From Sphingomonas sp. 67-36 (GTDB lineage Bacteria; Pseudomonadota; Alphaproteobacteria; Sphingomonadales; Sphingomonadaceae): a stretch of 64,000 nt of DNA. The stretch is from positions 62,001 through 126,000 of the forward strand of contig MKSU01000016.1 in the NCBI GenBank assembly GCA_001897375.1, written 5' to 3'. The translations under genes and the position numbers were made by a program. Positions 13,402 to 23,738 of this stretch are shown piece after piece. Numbering within the stretch: the first letter of the stretch is position 1; each line of letters opens with the position of its first letter. Under the pieces are notes generated by a model that saw only the letters and a list, made by a program, of their open reading frames with translations, did not search any database and was not told the origin of the DNA.

Positions 13402-14455
13402 CGATCGCCGCCGCGCCCGAGCCGGCCGAGGTGTTGGCGGCGCTCCCGGTCGCGGTGCTGCTGATCGACCCCGACGAGCGCATCGTCCGCGCCAATGCGG
13501 AATGCGAGTTGTTGCTCAACCGCTCGGAACGCTCGATGATTGGGCGGCCGCTGCGCGCGGTGCTGGCGTTGCCGGAGGAGGTGGACGGGCAGCGGGGAAG
13601 GGGCTTCGCCGCCTTCGATACGGAGATCGAGACGCGCGCCAGCGGGCGCATCCGCGTCGATCTCGCGCGGGTCGAACTGGCTGACCACCCCGGATGGCGC
13701 GCGATCACGCTGCATAATGCCGCCACCACGCGCCGGCTCGGCCATTCGGCGGACCGGGCGGCGGCGGCGCGTTCGGCGGTGGGCGCGGCGGCGATGCTGG
13801 CGCATGAGATCAAGAACCCGCTGTCCAGCATCCGCGGCGCGGCGCAGCTCATCGCGGATGGCGCGCCCGCCGACGAGCTAACCCGGCTGGTGATCGACGA
13901 GGTGGACCGCATCGCCGCGCTGATCGACCGGATGGAGGATTTCACCGACACGAGGCAGCTCGTGCTGGAGCCGCTCAACATCTATCCCCTGCTGGCTCAT
14001 GCGCGCGGCGTGGCGCTCGCCGGCTTCGCGCGCGGCGTGACGATCGAGGAGCGGTTCGATCCTTCGCTCCCGCCCGCGCTGGCGAACCGCGACGCATTGC
14101 TCCAGGTGCTGCTCAACCTGCTCAAAAACGCCGCCGAGATACTCGGGCCACGCGGCGAGCGGCGCATCGTCCTCGCCACCGCCTATCGGCACGGCATGGC
14201 GGTGAGCCCCGCGCCGGGGCGGCCGCGCCTGCCGCTGCCGATCGAGATCTGCGTGATGGATTCAGGCCCCGGCGCGCCGGAGGACATCGCCGAGCATCTG
14301 TTCGATCCGTTCGTCTCCAGCCGGCCGGAGGGGAAGGGGCTGGGCCTCGCGCTGGTCGACAAGCTGGTTCGCGACATGGGCGGGATCATTCAATATTCGC
14401 GCGAGGGCACGCCGCATATGACCGTATTCCGCATTCTGCTGCCGAGAGCGGCGGC

Positions 14456-14459
<4 letters not shown>
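13398..14459 (+). CDS. ntrB: nitrogen-regulation sensor histidine kinase NtrB
   Basis: Cytoplasmic two-component kinase that senses nitrogen status through PII and phosphorylates or dephosphorylates NtrC. It has a PAS domain (about residues 8-100, starting [20 protein letters not shown]), a HisKA dimerisation helix with the phosphorylated His in [15 protein letters not shown] (about H136), then an HATPase with the N-box [11 protein letters not shown], the G1 box [18 protein letters not shown] and the G2 box [13 protein letters not shown]. There is no membrane segment. The GTG at 13398 overlaps the dusB stop (GTGA); another in-frame GTG at 13377 is possible. The end overlaps ntrC by 4 bp. Confidence 0.93.
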
Positions 14460-15892
<1,433 letters not shown>

Positions 15893-15954
15893 TCTAGCCG
15901 CGGCGGTCGTTTTATGTGTTCTCGCTGCAACACCTTTGTTGTAGCAGGGTGACG

Positions 15955-18189
15955 ATGACTGCCGGCCTGGCACCTATTGGAAGCGAATCCGCGCCGAAAA
16001 GGCGCTTCGTCGTCACGCCTCTGCTCGAACTTGCTGTACTCGGGCTGTCGATCGCGATGGGCGTCGCGAGCTATTTCGTCATCGAACATGCCGGAAAGCC
16101 ACAGGGGCTGATCGCGCCGCCGCTGGTCGCGCTGCTGCTGATCGCCAATCTCGTGCCCGGAATCGCGCTGCTGATGCTGCTCGGCCGGCGCATCGCCAAC
16201 CGTCGCGCACGGCGCTCGCCGATCGGCGGGGAGGGGCGGCTGCACGTCCGGCTGGTGGCGATCTTCTCGATCGTCGCGGCGGTGCCGATGCTGCTCGTCA
16301 CGATCGCGGCGTCGCTATTGTTCCAATATGGCGTGCAATTCTGGTATTCAGACCGCGCGCGCGGCGTGTTCGAGAATGCGACGACGCTGACCCGCGCCTC
16401 GTACAACCAGTTCCTCCAGCGCTGGGAGGAAGCCACGGTGACGATGGCGCAGGACATTTCAGACGAGCTTCGCCAGCGCCCGCTCGACGATCCGCGCTTC
16501 CGCCCGTTCCTGTTTCAGCAGACCTATTATCGCAGCCTTTCGGAAGCCTTGCTGTTCGCGGTCGCGCCCAATGGCGAATTGCAGACGCTGGCGTTCGTCA
16601 ATCCCTATGACCTCAATCTCGCGCGACAGGTGTCGGCGGATGCGGTGAAGGAGCTTCGGCGCGGGCAGCGCAGCGTGGTGACCGTGACGGGCGACCGCAT
16701 CCAGACCGTTACGCGCGTCCCCGGCTCCGACATGTTCCTCTATGCCGCGCGCGTCACCGATCCCAAGCAGATGACGACGCAGACGAAGCGCGCGGAGGCG
16801 GCGCTGGCCAATTATCACGCGCTGCTGGCCAAGGCGCGGACCTTGCAGATCCGCTTCAACGTCGCGTTGCTTGTGTTGTCGCTGCTGATCGTGGGAGTCG
16901 CGGTGTGGATCGCGCTGGCGGTGGCGGACCGGCTGGTGCGGCCGGTGGGGCAGCTTGTCGATGCGGCGCGGCGCGTGGAGGGGGGCGACCTTTCCGCCCG
17001 CGTGCCGGACACCACCGCGCGCGATGAGGTCGGCACGCTCGCCACCGCGTTCAACCGCATGACCGATCGGCTGGAGGCGCAGAACAAGGCGCTCGTCACC
17101 GCCAACGCCCAGCTCGACAGCCGCCGCGCGCTGATCGAGGCGGTGATGTCCGGCGTGTCGGCGGGCGTGATCTCGATCGCCGGCGATCGCACCGTGCGGC
17201 TGATGAACAGTTCGGCGCAGACCTTGCTGGGAACCTCCGAGGCGCCCGCCGGCAAGCCGCTCGCGACGATCGCGCCGGAGCTGGACGCGCTGCTCGACGG
17301 CAATGCGCGGGAGGCGATCGTGCAGGTCGCGGTCAACGGCGAGCCGCGCACGCTCGCGGTGCGCATCGCGCGCGACGGGACCGGCCCGATCCTCACTTTC
17401 GACGATATCACCCAGCAGTTGCTCGATCAGCGCCGCGCCGCCTGGGCCGACGTCGCGCGGCGCATCGCGCATGAGATCAAGAACCCGCTGACCCCGATCC
17501 AGCTTGCGGCGGAACGGCTCCAGCGCCGCTACGGCGGCAAGGTGGAGGAGGGGGATACGACCTTCGCCCGGCTGACCGATACGATTGTCCGGCAGGTGGG
17601 CGATCTCCGGCGGATGGTCGACGAATTCTCCTCGTTCGCGCGCATGCCCAAGCCGGTGTTCCGCGCGGAATCGCTGGTCGATATCGCGCGGCAGACGATG
17701 TTCCTCCACGAAGTCGCGCATAGCGGCGTGCGGTTCGAACTGGTCCATGACGAGCCCGGCCCGATGCTGGTCTGTGACCGGCGGCAGATCGGTCAGGCGC
17801 TGACCAATATCGTCAAGAACGCGGTGGAGGCGATCGAGGCCAAGGGCGCGGAGGGTGGCGAGGTCTGCATGACGCTATCCGAGGCGCCGGGACGGGTGAC
17901 GATCAAGGTCGCGGACAGCGGCGTCGGCCTTCCGGTGGAGCGCGATCGGATCGTCGAGCCATATATGACCACGCGCGCGCGGGGCACCGGGCTGGGCCTC
18001 GCGATCGTCAAGAAGATTGTCGAGGAACATTTTGGAACGATTACGTTTTCCGATCATCAGGGTGGGGGCGCCCTGGTGACGATGACGTTCGATACCACCG
18101 CGCTCTCCGGCGTCGATGCCGGGGACGATCTTGTCACTGACGGCGATGTGGGGGGCATCGCCGCGCTTACCCCCAACCGGACAATCTGA
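15955..18189 (+). CDS. ntrY: membrane sensor histidine kinase NtrY
   Basis: Membrane-bound histidine kinase partnering NtrX, linked in alphaproteobacteria to nitrogen, redox and cell-envelope control. N-terminal membrane segments (LLELAVLGLSIAMGVASYF; PLVALLLIANLVPGIALLML; a third near SIVAAVPMLLVTIAASLLF) precede a periplasmic domain and a further segment (VALLVLSLLIVGVAVWIAL). Then come HAMP (RRVEGGDLSARVPD), PAS, HisKA ([19 protein letters not shown]) and HATPase with GTGLGLAIVKKIVEEHFG. The ATG at 15955 has AGCAGGG about 6 nt upstream. The stop is 1 bp before the ntrX start. Confidence 0.93.
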   Translation: MTAGLAPIGSESAPKRRFVVTPLLELAVLGLSIAMGVASYFVIEHAGKPQGLIAPPLVALLLIANLVPGIALLMLLGRRIANRRARRSPIGGEGRLHVRLVAIFSIVAAVPMLLVTIAASLLFQYGVQFWYSDRARGVFENATTLTRASYNQFLQRWEEATVTMAQDISDELRQRPLDDPRFRPFLFQQTYYRSLSEALLFAVAPNGELQTLAFVNPYDLNLARQVSADAVKELRRGQRSVVTVTGDRIQTVTRVPGSDMFLYAARVTDPKQMTTQTKRAEAALANYHALLAKARTLQIRFNVALLVLSLLIVGVAVWIALAVADRLVRPVGQLVDAARRVEGGDLSARVPDTTARDEVGTLATAFNRMTDRLEAQNKALVTANAQLDSRRALIEAVMSGVSAGVISIAGDRTVRLMNSSAQTLLGTSEAPAGKPLATIAPELDALLDGNAREAIVQVAVNGEPRTLAVRIARDGTGPILTFDDITQQLLDQRRAAWADVARRIAHEIKNPLTPIQLAAERLQRRYGGKVEEGDTTFARLTDTIVRQVGDLRRMVDEFSSFARMPKPVFRAESLVDIARQTMFLHEVAHSGVRFELVHDEPGPMLVCDRRQIGQALTNIVKNAVEAIEAKGAEGGEVCMTLSEAPGRVTIKVADSGVGLPVERDRIVEPYMTTRARGTGLGLAIVKKIVEEHFGTITFSDHQGGGALVTMTFDTTALSGVDAGDDLVTDGDVGGIAALTPNRTI

Positions 18190-18190
18190 C

Positions 18191-19561
18191 ATGGCCCTCG
18201 ATATCCTCGTCGTCGATGACGAACTCGACATCCGCGAACTGGTCGCCGGCGTGCTGGAGGACGAGGGCTATGAGACCCGCGTCGCCGCCGACAGCGATGC
18301 CGCGCTGGAGGCGATCGCCACCCGCCGCCCGAGCCTCGTGCTGCTCGACGTGTGGCTGCAAGGATCGCGGCTGGATGGGCTGCAATTGCTCGACGAGATC
18401 AAGCGGCGAGACCCGTCGATTCCGGTGTTGATGATCTCCGGCCACGGCAATCTCGATACGGCGGTGGCGGCGATCCGGGCCGGCGCGGTGGACTTCATCG
18501 AGAAGCCGTTCCAGGCCGAGCGCCTGCTGCTGATGGTCGAGCGCGCGACCGAGACGGAGCGGCTGCGCCGCGAGGTGGCGTCGCTGCGCGCCTCGGCCGG
18601 GCATGACACAGATCTCACCGGCAATTCGAGCGCGATCAACGCGGTGCGCGCGACGCTCAAGCGCGTCGCCGGCACCGGCAGCCGCATCCTGATCACGGGG
18701 CCGGCCGGCGTCGGCAAGGAAATCGCGGCGCGTCTGCTGCACGGCTGGAGCCCGCGTGCCGGCTCGCCCTTCGTGATCGTCAGCGCGGCGCGCATGACGC
18801 CCGAGCGGGTCGAGGAGGAATTGTTCGGGGTGGAGGAAGGAGGCGATCTCGTCCGCACCGGCCTGCTCGAGCAGGCGCACGGCGGCACCTTGTTCCTCGA
18901 CGAGATCGCGGACATGCCGATCGCGACGCAGGCGCGCATCCTGCGCGTGCTGACCGATCAGAGCTTCACGCGGGTAGGGGGCACGCGCCAGGTGAAGGTG
19001 GACGTGCGCGTCGTATCCGCCACCGCGCGCGATCTGACAGCCGAAATCGCCGAGGGCCGGTTCCGCGAGGATCTCTATTACCGGCTCAACGTCGTTCCGG
19101 TGACGCTGCCCCCGCTGGCGGAGCGACGCGAGGACATTCCCGCGCTGATCGAGCATTTTGTCGCCCATTACGCCGCCGAGCGCCGCGTGCCGACGCCCGA
19201 GGTCGCGGTCGATGCGATGGTCGCATTGCAGAGCTACGACTGGCCGGGCAATGTCCGCCAGCTCCGCAATGTGGTGGAGCGCACCATCATCCTCGCGCCG
19301 GGCGACCGGATCGGGCGGATCGACCTAGATCTCCTGCCTGCCGAGGTACTGGGCGAGAATGAGGGCGCGGCGGGCACTGCTGCGATCATGGGCGCGCCGC
19401 TGCGCGAGGCCCGCGAGACGTTCGAGCGCGAATATCTGCGCGTCCAGATCAGGCGCTTCTCGGGCAATATCTCCCGCACCGCGACCTTCATCGGAATGGA
19501 GCGATCCGCGCTGCACCGGAAGCTGAAGCTGCTCGGAATCACCGAAACGCGGGAAGAATAA
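18191..19561 (+). CDS. ntrX: NtrX-family response regulator
   Basis: 456-residue response regulator: receiver domain (ILVVDDELDIREL; phospho-Asp in LVLLDVWLQGSRLDG), AAA+ domain (ITGPAGVGKEIAARLL as Walker A; GGTLFLDEIADMPI as Walker B) and a C-terminal Fis-type HTH (ISRTATFIGMERSALHRKL). The sigma-54 contact motif GAFTGA, expected after EEELFG, is absent: the loop reads GVEEGGDLVRTGLLEQA. Walker A is also atypical (PAGVGKE rather than ESGTGKE). NtrX may therefore act on sigma-70 promoters rather than as a true enhancer-binding protein, as reported for some relatives. The ATG at 18191 follows the ntrY stop. Confidence 0.93.
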   Translation: MALDILVVDDELDIRELVAGVLEDEGYETRVAADSDAALEAIATRRPSLVLLDVWLQGSRLDGLQLLDEIKRRDPSIPVLMISGHGNLDTAVAAIRAGAVDFIEKPFQAERLLLMVERATETERLRREVASLRASAGHDTDLTGNSSAINAVRATLKRVAGTGSRILITGPAGVGKEIAARLLHGWSPRAGSPFVIVSAARMTPERVEEELFGVEEGGDLVRTGLLEQAHGGTLFLDEIADMPIATQARILRVLTDQSFTRVGGTRQVKVDVRVVSATARDLTAEIAEGRFREDLYYRLNVVPVTLPPLAERREDIPALIEHFVAHYAAERRVPTPEVAVDAMVALQSYDWPGNVRQLRNVVERTIILAPGDRIGRIDLDLLPAEVLGENEGAAGTAAIMGAPLREARETFEREYLRVQIRRFSGNISRTATFIGMERSALHRKLKLLGITETREE

Positions 19562-19699
19562 GCGGGGAGCGTGTCGATCTCCGTTGCCGCCGCGCGCCTG
19601 CGCTCCTAGATTGGCGCCGCCGCCGGGCCGGCGGCAACCCGACGCCGGGCACCGGCGCATCGCGGGGCAAACCCCGCCAAGAATCGAAGGATCGAGCCA

Positions 19700-20191
19700 A
19701 TGGCCGAAAAGCAAACCTCTCTCCAGGATCTCTTCCTCAACGCGCTGCGCCGTTCGAAGACTCCTGTCACGATGTTCCTCGTCAAGGGCGTGAAGCTCCA
19801 GGGCATCGTCACCTGGTTTGACAATTTCTCGGTGCTGCTGCGCCGCGACGGGCAATCCCAACTGATCTACAAGCACGCTATCTCCACCATCATGCCGGGC
19901 GGGCACCTCGACGTGGAGGCGATCGTCGAGCAGATGGGCGAGAACGGGAAGAAGCAACCGCTGTTGCAGGAGGTGTTCCTCAACGCGGTGCGCAAGACGC
20001 ACGATCCCGTCACCATGTTCCTGGTCAACGGCGTGATGCTTCAGGGCAATATCGCCGCTTTCGACCTGTTCTGCATGCTGTTGCAGCGCGATGGCGCCTC
20101 GCAGCTCGTTTACAAACATGCCGTGTCGACGATCCAGCCATCGCGCGCGCTCAATCTGGCCGAAGAAGCGGCGGGTTCGGACGAGGATTGA
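19700..20191 (+). CDS. hfq: RNA chaperone Hfq, two fused Sm domains
   Basis: Sm-like RNA chaperone that pairs small RNAs with mRNAs. Instead of one ~75-residue unit the 163-residue protein has two. Domain 1 (about 1-66) carries [22 protein letters not shown] and [11 protein letters not shown]. Domain 2 (about 84-150) carries [22 protein letters not shown] and [11 protein letters not shown]. Both keep the Gln of the proximal site and the YKHA motif, but domain 2 has Met for the proximal-site Lys and a weaker basic rim (RK-T-H rather than RR-S-K). A trimer of such chains would imitate the hexamer with alternating faces. A 138-bp gap after ntrX may hold its own promoter. Confidence 0.95.
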   Translation: MAEKQTSLQDLFLNALRRSKTPVTMFLVKGVKLQGIVTWFDNFSVLLRRDGQSQLIYKHAISTIMPGGHLDVEAIVEQMGENGKKQPLLQEVFLNAVRKTHDPVTMFLVNGVMLQGNIAAFDLFCMLLQRDGASQLVYKHAVSTIQPSRALNLAEEAAGSDED

Positions 20192-21483
20192 GCACCGGTT
20201 TCGAACGCGATCGCGATGAGTTCGCGCGTGGCGCGCGGGCGATTGTCGTCTATCCCGATCTCGGCGGTTCCTCCCGTGATGCCGACGCGCGTCTGGCGGA
20301 AACCGCCGGGCTGGCCGAGGCGATCGGCATCGAGGTCGTCGGCCGCGAGGCGGTGCGCGTCCGCACGCCGCGCGCCGCGACGCTGATCGGCGCGGGGCAG
20401 GTGGAAGCGATCGCCACGCTGGCGCGGATGGAAGATGCCGGGCTGGTGGTGTTCGACGCGAGTCTCACGCCGATCCAGCAGCGCAATCTCGAAACGCGGC
20501 TCGAAGCCAAGGTGATCGATCGCACCGGCCTGATTCTCGAGATTTTCGGTGAGCGCGCGGCGACCGCCGAGGGCCGGTTGCAGGTCGAACTGGCGCATCT
20601 CGATTATCAGGCCGGGCGACTGGTGCGAAGCTGGACGCACCTTGAGCGCCAGCGTGGCGGCTTCGGCTTTCTCGGCGGGCCGGGCGAGACGCAGATCGAG
20701 GCGGATCGCCGCCTGATCCGCGACCGGATGGCGCGGCTGCGGCGCGAACTTGAGCAGGTGACGCGCACGCGCGGTCTGCATCGCGACCGGCGTCAGCGCG
20801 CGCCGTGGCCGGTGATCGCGCTGGTCGGCTATACCAATGCCGGAAAGTCGACGCTTTTCAATCGCCTGACAGGAAGTGACGTCATGGCGAAGGATTTGCT
20901 GTTCGCGACGCTCGATCCCACGCTGCGGCAGATATCCCTGCCGGGGATCGACAAGGCGATCCTGTCCGACACGGTGGGATTCGTCTCGGAACTGCCGACC
21001 CAGCTCGTCGCCGCGTTCAAGGCGACGCTGGAGGAAGTCGTCTCCGCCGATCTCCTCATCCATGTCCGCGACGTGGCGCATCCCGATAGCGAGGCGCAAC
21101 GCGCCGATGTCGAAGCGGTGCTGGCGGAGATCGGTGTCGCCGAGACGACGCCGCACATCGAGGCGTGGAACAAGCTCGACCTGCTGGAGCCGGACGCGCG
21201 GGTGGAGGTGCTGGCCGAGGCGGCGCGGCGCGACGACGTGGTGGCGATTTCGGCGCTGACCGGGGAAGGGGTGGCGACGCTGCTTTCCACCGTCGCCGAC
21301 CTCCTTACCGCCGGCCATCAACGCTACACGATCACGCTCGACGCGGCGGATGGCGCGGGTGCGGCGTGGCTCCATCAGCATGGCGAGGTGCTGGATCAGG
21401 GGATCGAGGGCGATCGCGCCGTCTATGAGGTGCGGATGGCGCCGCGCGATTACGAAAGGTTCATGACGCGGCGCGGGGGGTAA
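20188..21483 (+). CDS. hflX: ribosome-associated GTPase HflX
   Basis: GTPase that splits or rescues stalled ribosomes. The N-terminal HflX domain contains GAGQVEAI and [15 protein letters not shown], with the glycine-rich [19 protein letters not shown]. The G domain follows with G1 [13 protein letters not shown]3 DTVGF and G4 NKLD. The 431-residue length is normal. Translation probably starts at the TTG at 20188, which overlaps the hfq stop (TTGA); no ATG or GTG fits better. The hfq-hflX pairing is widespread. The stop abuts the mazG stop with no gap. Confidence 0.94.
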   Translation: MSTGFERDRDEFARGARAIVVYPDLGGSSRDADARLAETAGLAEAIGIEVVGREAVRVRTPRAATLIGAGQVEAIATLARMEDAGLVVFDASLTPIQQRNLETRLEAKVIDRTGLILEIFGERAATAEGRLQVELAHLDYQAGRLVRSWTHLERQRGGFGFLGGPGETQIEADRRLIRDRMARLRRELEQVTRTRGLHRDRRQRAPWPVIALVGYTNAGKSTLFNRLTGSDVMAKDLLFATLDPTLRQISLPGIDKAILSDTVGFVSELPTQLVAAFKATLEEVVSADLLIHVRDVAHPDSEAQRADVEAVLAEIGVAETTPHIEAWNKLDLLEPDARVEVLAEAARRDDVVAISALTGEGVATLLSTVADLLTAGHQRYTITLDAADGAGAAWLHQHGEVLDQGIEGDRAVYEVRMAPRDYERFMTRRGG

Positions 21484-22251
21484 TCAGCGTTCGGCCGCCT
21501 TGGCGCATTGCCAGAGTTGCTCCTTCTCATCGAGCGTCAGTCCGGGAAACGCCGCGTCGGCGCTATCCTCCATCGCGCGGAAACGGCGCTCGAACTTGGC
21601 GTTGGCGGTTCGCAGCGCCGTTTCCGGGTCGATCCCGCGATGGCGCGCCCAATTGACCACAGCGAACAAAAGATCTCCGATTTCCTCGGCAACCTTTTGT
21701 TCAGGCGCGTTTTCTATTTCTTCAAGCTCTTCGTCGATCTTGGCGCGAGGGCCACTCTCATCCGGCCAGTCGAAGCCGACACGGGCGGCGCGCTTCTGCA
21801 ACTTTTCCGCGCGCAGCAACGCTGGCAACCCGAGTGCGACTCCCGCAAGCGCGCTGCGATCCTTGTCGTTCTTGCCGGCGCGTTCCTCGGCCTTGATCTG
21901 CTCCCAAAGATGATGGCCGCCTTCAGCGCGGTCGCCGAATATATGGGGGTGACGCCGCTCCATCTTGTCGGAGATTGCCGTGGCGACAGCATCGAAATCG
22001 AACTGGCCGGCTTCCTCGGCCATGCGCGCATGGAAGATAACCTGGAGCAGCAGATCGCCGAGTTCGTCCTTCAGATCGGCCATGTCTTCGCGTGCGATCG
22101 CATCCGCGACCTCGTGCGCTTCCTCGATCGTATAAGGCGCGATCGTCGCGAAGGTCTGCGCGACATCCCATTCGCAACCACTGACAGGATCGCGCAAACG
22201 AGCCATGATCGCCCGCAACCGCTCGATAGGGGGCTTACTCGGGTCATCCAT
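21484..22251 (-). CDS. mazG: nucleoside triphosphate pyrophosphohydrolase MazG
   Basis: House-cleaning NTP pyrophosphatase with two MazG domains. It begins IERLRAIMARLRDPVSGCEWD, then FATIAPYTIEEAHEVADAI, with the metal motif EEAHEVADAI...DELGDLLLQVIFHA in repeat 1 and EEIGDLLFAVVNWARH in repeat 2. The 255-residue length is standard. The ATG at 22251 has no recognisable Shine-Dalgarno; the bases upstream belong to the dif-like site that begins 5 nt away. Without the phage it would start 30 nt after the retropepsin-like gene, as the last gene of that operon. Expression may now depend on phage read-through or an internal promoter. Confidence 0.94.
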   Translation of the reverse strand: MDDPSKPPIERLRAIMARLRDPVSGCEWDVAQTFATIAPYTIEEAHEVADAIAREDMADLKDELGDLLLQVIFHARMAEEAGQFDFDAVATAISDKMERRHPHIFGDRAEGGHHLWEQIKAEERAGKNDKDRSALAGVALGLPALLRAEKLQKRAARVGFDWPDESGPRAKIDEELEEIENAPEQKVAEEIGDLLFAVVNWARHRGIDPETALRTANAKFERRFRAMEDSADAAFPGLTLDEKEQLWQCAKAAER

Positions 22252-22255
22252 ATTT

Positions 22256-22283
22256 TTGGCTGATAATATACAAGGGGATAAGC
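22256..22283. other. attL: left dif-like junction of the integrated microvirus
   Basis: The XerC arm TTGGCTGATAA (22256-22266) is followed by the 6-bp centre TATACA (22267-22272) and a poor XerD-side arm, AGGGGATAAGC. The arm left of the centre belongs to the host and the one right of it to the phage. GATAATATACA is repeated exactly at 26350-26360, so strand exchange took place within those 11 bp. Confidence 0.8.
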
Positions 22284-22291
22284 CGGTTTCC
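22282..22291. repeat. left copy of 10-bp phage terminal inverted repeat
   Basis: GCCGGTTTCC is the exact reverse complement of GGAAACCGGC at 26328-26337. The two copies are 4 kb apart in the prophage but only about 44 nt apart in the circular phage, where they flank the attachment site and could pair in single-stranded DNA. Confidence 0.75.
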
Positions 22292-22313
22292 GAAGTATTA
22301 CCGCGAATTTACC

Positions 22314-22538
22314 TTAGTATTTCGCTCGACCTTTGGGCTTTTCGACAAGACCAATCTTCCCGAGGTCGGGGCGGGAGACGGGGTTGGTCATCGAGTGTAC
22401 TAGCTCGATGCGGACAGTGCCTCCGGCGCGAGAATTTCGCGAGCGGGAGCTACTGCGCGCTGGGCGGCTGGACCCAGCAAACCGGTATCGGCGACGACTA
22501 CGACCACCGAAAGAGCGCCGAGTACGACGGTAAGCCAT
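22314..22538 (-). CDS. small Arg-rich protein, probable microvirus DNA-binding/packaging protein
   Basis: 74 residues. The first 37 contain 14 arginines with many serines (YRRTRRSFGGRSRRRYRF; RSSSRSRN), while the second half is less charged (VRIELVHSMTNPVSRPDLGK) and ends KPKGRAKY. This resembles the small basic J/VP8-type proteins that condense single-stranded DNA in microvirus capsids, though sequence similarity to them cannot be judged by eye. GAGGA lies about 8 nt before the ATG. It is the last phage gene, 22 bp after the Pro-rich protein gene, with the attachment site about 30 nt downstream. The function is inferred from composition and context. Confidence 0.75.
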   Translation of the reverse strand: MAYRRTRRSFGGRSRRRYRFAGSSRPARSSSRSRNSRAGGTVRIELVHSMTNPVSRPDLGKIGLVEKPKGRAKY

Positions 22539-22560
22539 GACTTCTTCCTCATTGTTGCAC

Positions 22561-23694
22561 CTAAAAGCGCCGCGTATGTTTGAGCCGATGGTAGACTTTC
22601 CTCGGTCTCAATCGGTCCTGTGCGGCGTGTCCAGCACCGATTAACCTATCCTCTATTTCATTCTTGACAACATTGACAAGTGCTTTCGGCAAATCGAGCG
22701 AATCGAAGTTGTGCCAGATCGCACGCGCCTTGCAATCGGCCTCGCCAAGCCCGTACTGACCGGCCCTGTCGATCGACAGGCCCTTCATGCGGGTTTTCCC
22801 GCATTTCCAACGCCTTTTCACCTTGTCGGGGAGGGCGTCATACACCGCGTCAACAACGTCGGCGGTCTCGGAAAGGAGGTCCATCATCTTGAAGATGCTA
22901 ACGCCGCGCGAACGAACCTTACGTTCCTTCGTGCCGCGCTCGGCGGGTTTTGGCTTGGCGGCGGGGCGGATCACATTATCCGTCTGTCCCGTGCTTGGAT
23001 CGAACGACTGGGATGCCTCCCAGCTTCCGGAAGGCCAGTTCTTCGGCGGAGCGTCCGGCTCGGTATCCGGCGCATCGCCCGGCGGAGGGGCAGGAGAGGG
23101 CACCGTGCCCGGCTTGGCATTCGGATTAGGCTCGGGGGCCGGAACCGGCTCTGCGACCTCCCACGGGCGAATTACGGGCGCTTCCCATGGCACAGGTTGT
23201 CCCGGCATCGGGCTAGCCTTGTAAAGCGGCTGCACGGGAAGCGAAGTCGGCGTGAGAATCTGCGTCTCACGCCAATACGTCTGATTAGGATGATACACCG
23301 GATCAGGCGGAGCCTTTTCCATCAACGCAATGTCATGATTGATCGGGCGCTCGCTTAGATAATGAAACGACCGCGGCTTGACACCAGTAGTGGCCCATTG
23401 AGAGCTTGCACCGCAAGCACCGGCAGCGGACACCCAAAACTCCGGGCTTCCGGAACGGCAATTATACTTCACCGTCCAGCCATCATAATTCAAACCGGAA
23501 TTATAGAATTGGTACATCTCGTACGCGATGTAGCCGATCCCGAGAATGGTCGCCGGGATCGCCAGCAACCGCAAAGCGGAAGACGCCACAGGCGCTTCCG
23601 TTACTTCCGAAATGATAAGCCCAAGGGTGTTATCATTCGCGGCGGACAGCCCCCAACCGCCCGAGGCGAGGGGGGCAGCGTTCAAGATACTCAT
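22561..23694 (-). CDS. membrane-anchored Pro-rich microvirus protein, VP2/pilot-protein candidate
   Basis: 377 residues with no family I can name. Features in order: a membrane segment at about 41-60 (LRLLAIPATILGIGYIAYEM); a Trp/Cys-containing segment (DGWTVKYNCR, Cys79; AGACGASSQW, Cys94); a Pro-rich linker at about 160-230 (PVPAPEPNPNAKPG; PSPAPPPGDAPD); and a basic C-terminal third (KVKRRWKCGK; RLRPRKVYHRLKHTRRF). In microviruses the remaining structural gene is usually the DNA pilot/minor capsid protein (VP2/H), which spans membranes during genome delivery; the N-terminal anchor fits. Superficially it also recalls Pro-rich minor coat proteins of filamentous phages. GAGGGAG lies 9 nt before the ATG. 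Confidence 0.7.
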   Translation of the reverse strand: MSILNAAPLASGGWGLSAANDNTLGLIISEVTEAPVASSALRLLAIPATILGIGYIAYEMYQFYNSGLNYDGWTVKYNCRSGSPEFWVSAAGACGASSQWATTGVKPRSFHYLSERPINHDIALMEKAPPDPVYHPNQTYWRETQILTPTSLPVQPLYKASPMPGQPVPWEAPVIRPWEVAEPVPAPEPNPNAKPGTVPSPAPPPGDAPDTEPDAPPKNWPSGSWEASQSFDPSTGQTDNVIRPAAKPKPAERGTKERKVRSRGVSIFKMMDLLSETADVVDAVYDALPDKVKRRWKCGKTRMKGLSIDRAGQYGLGEADCKARAIWHNFDSLDLPKALVNVVKNEIEDRLIGAGHAAQDRLRPRKVYHRLKHTRRF

Positions 23695-23738
23695 GTGAAT
23701 ATACTCCCTCTAATTGAGGGGTGGACCTATAACAGAGG

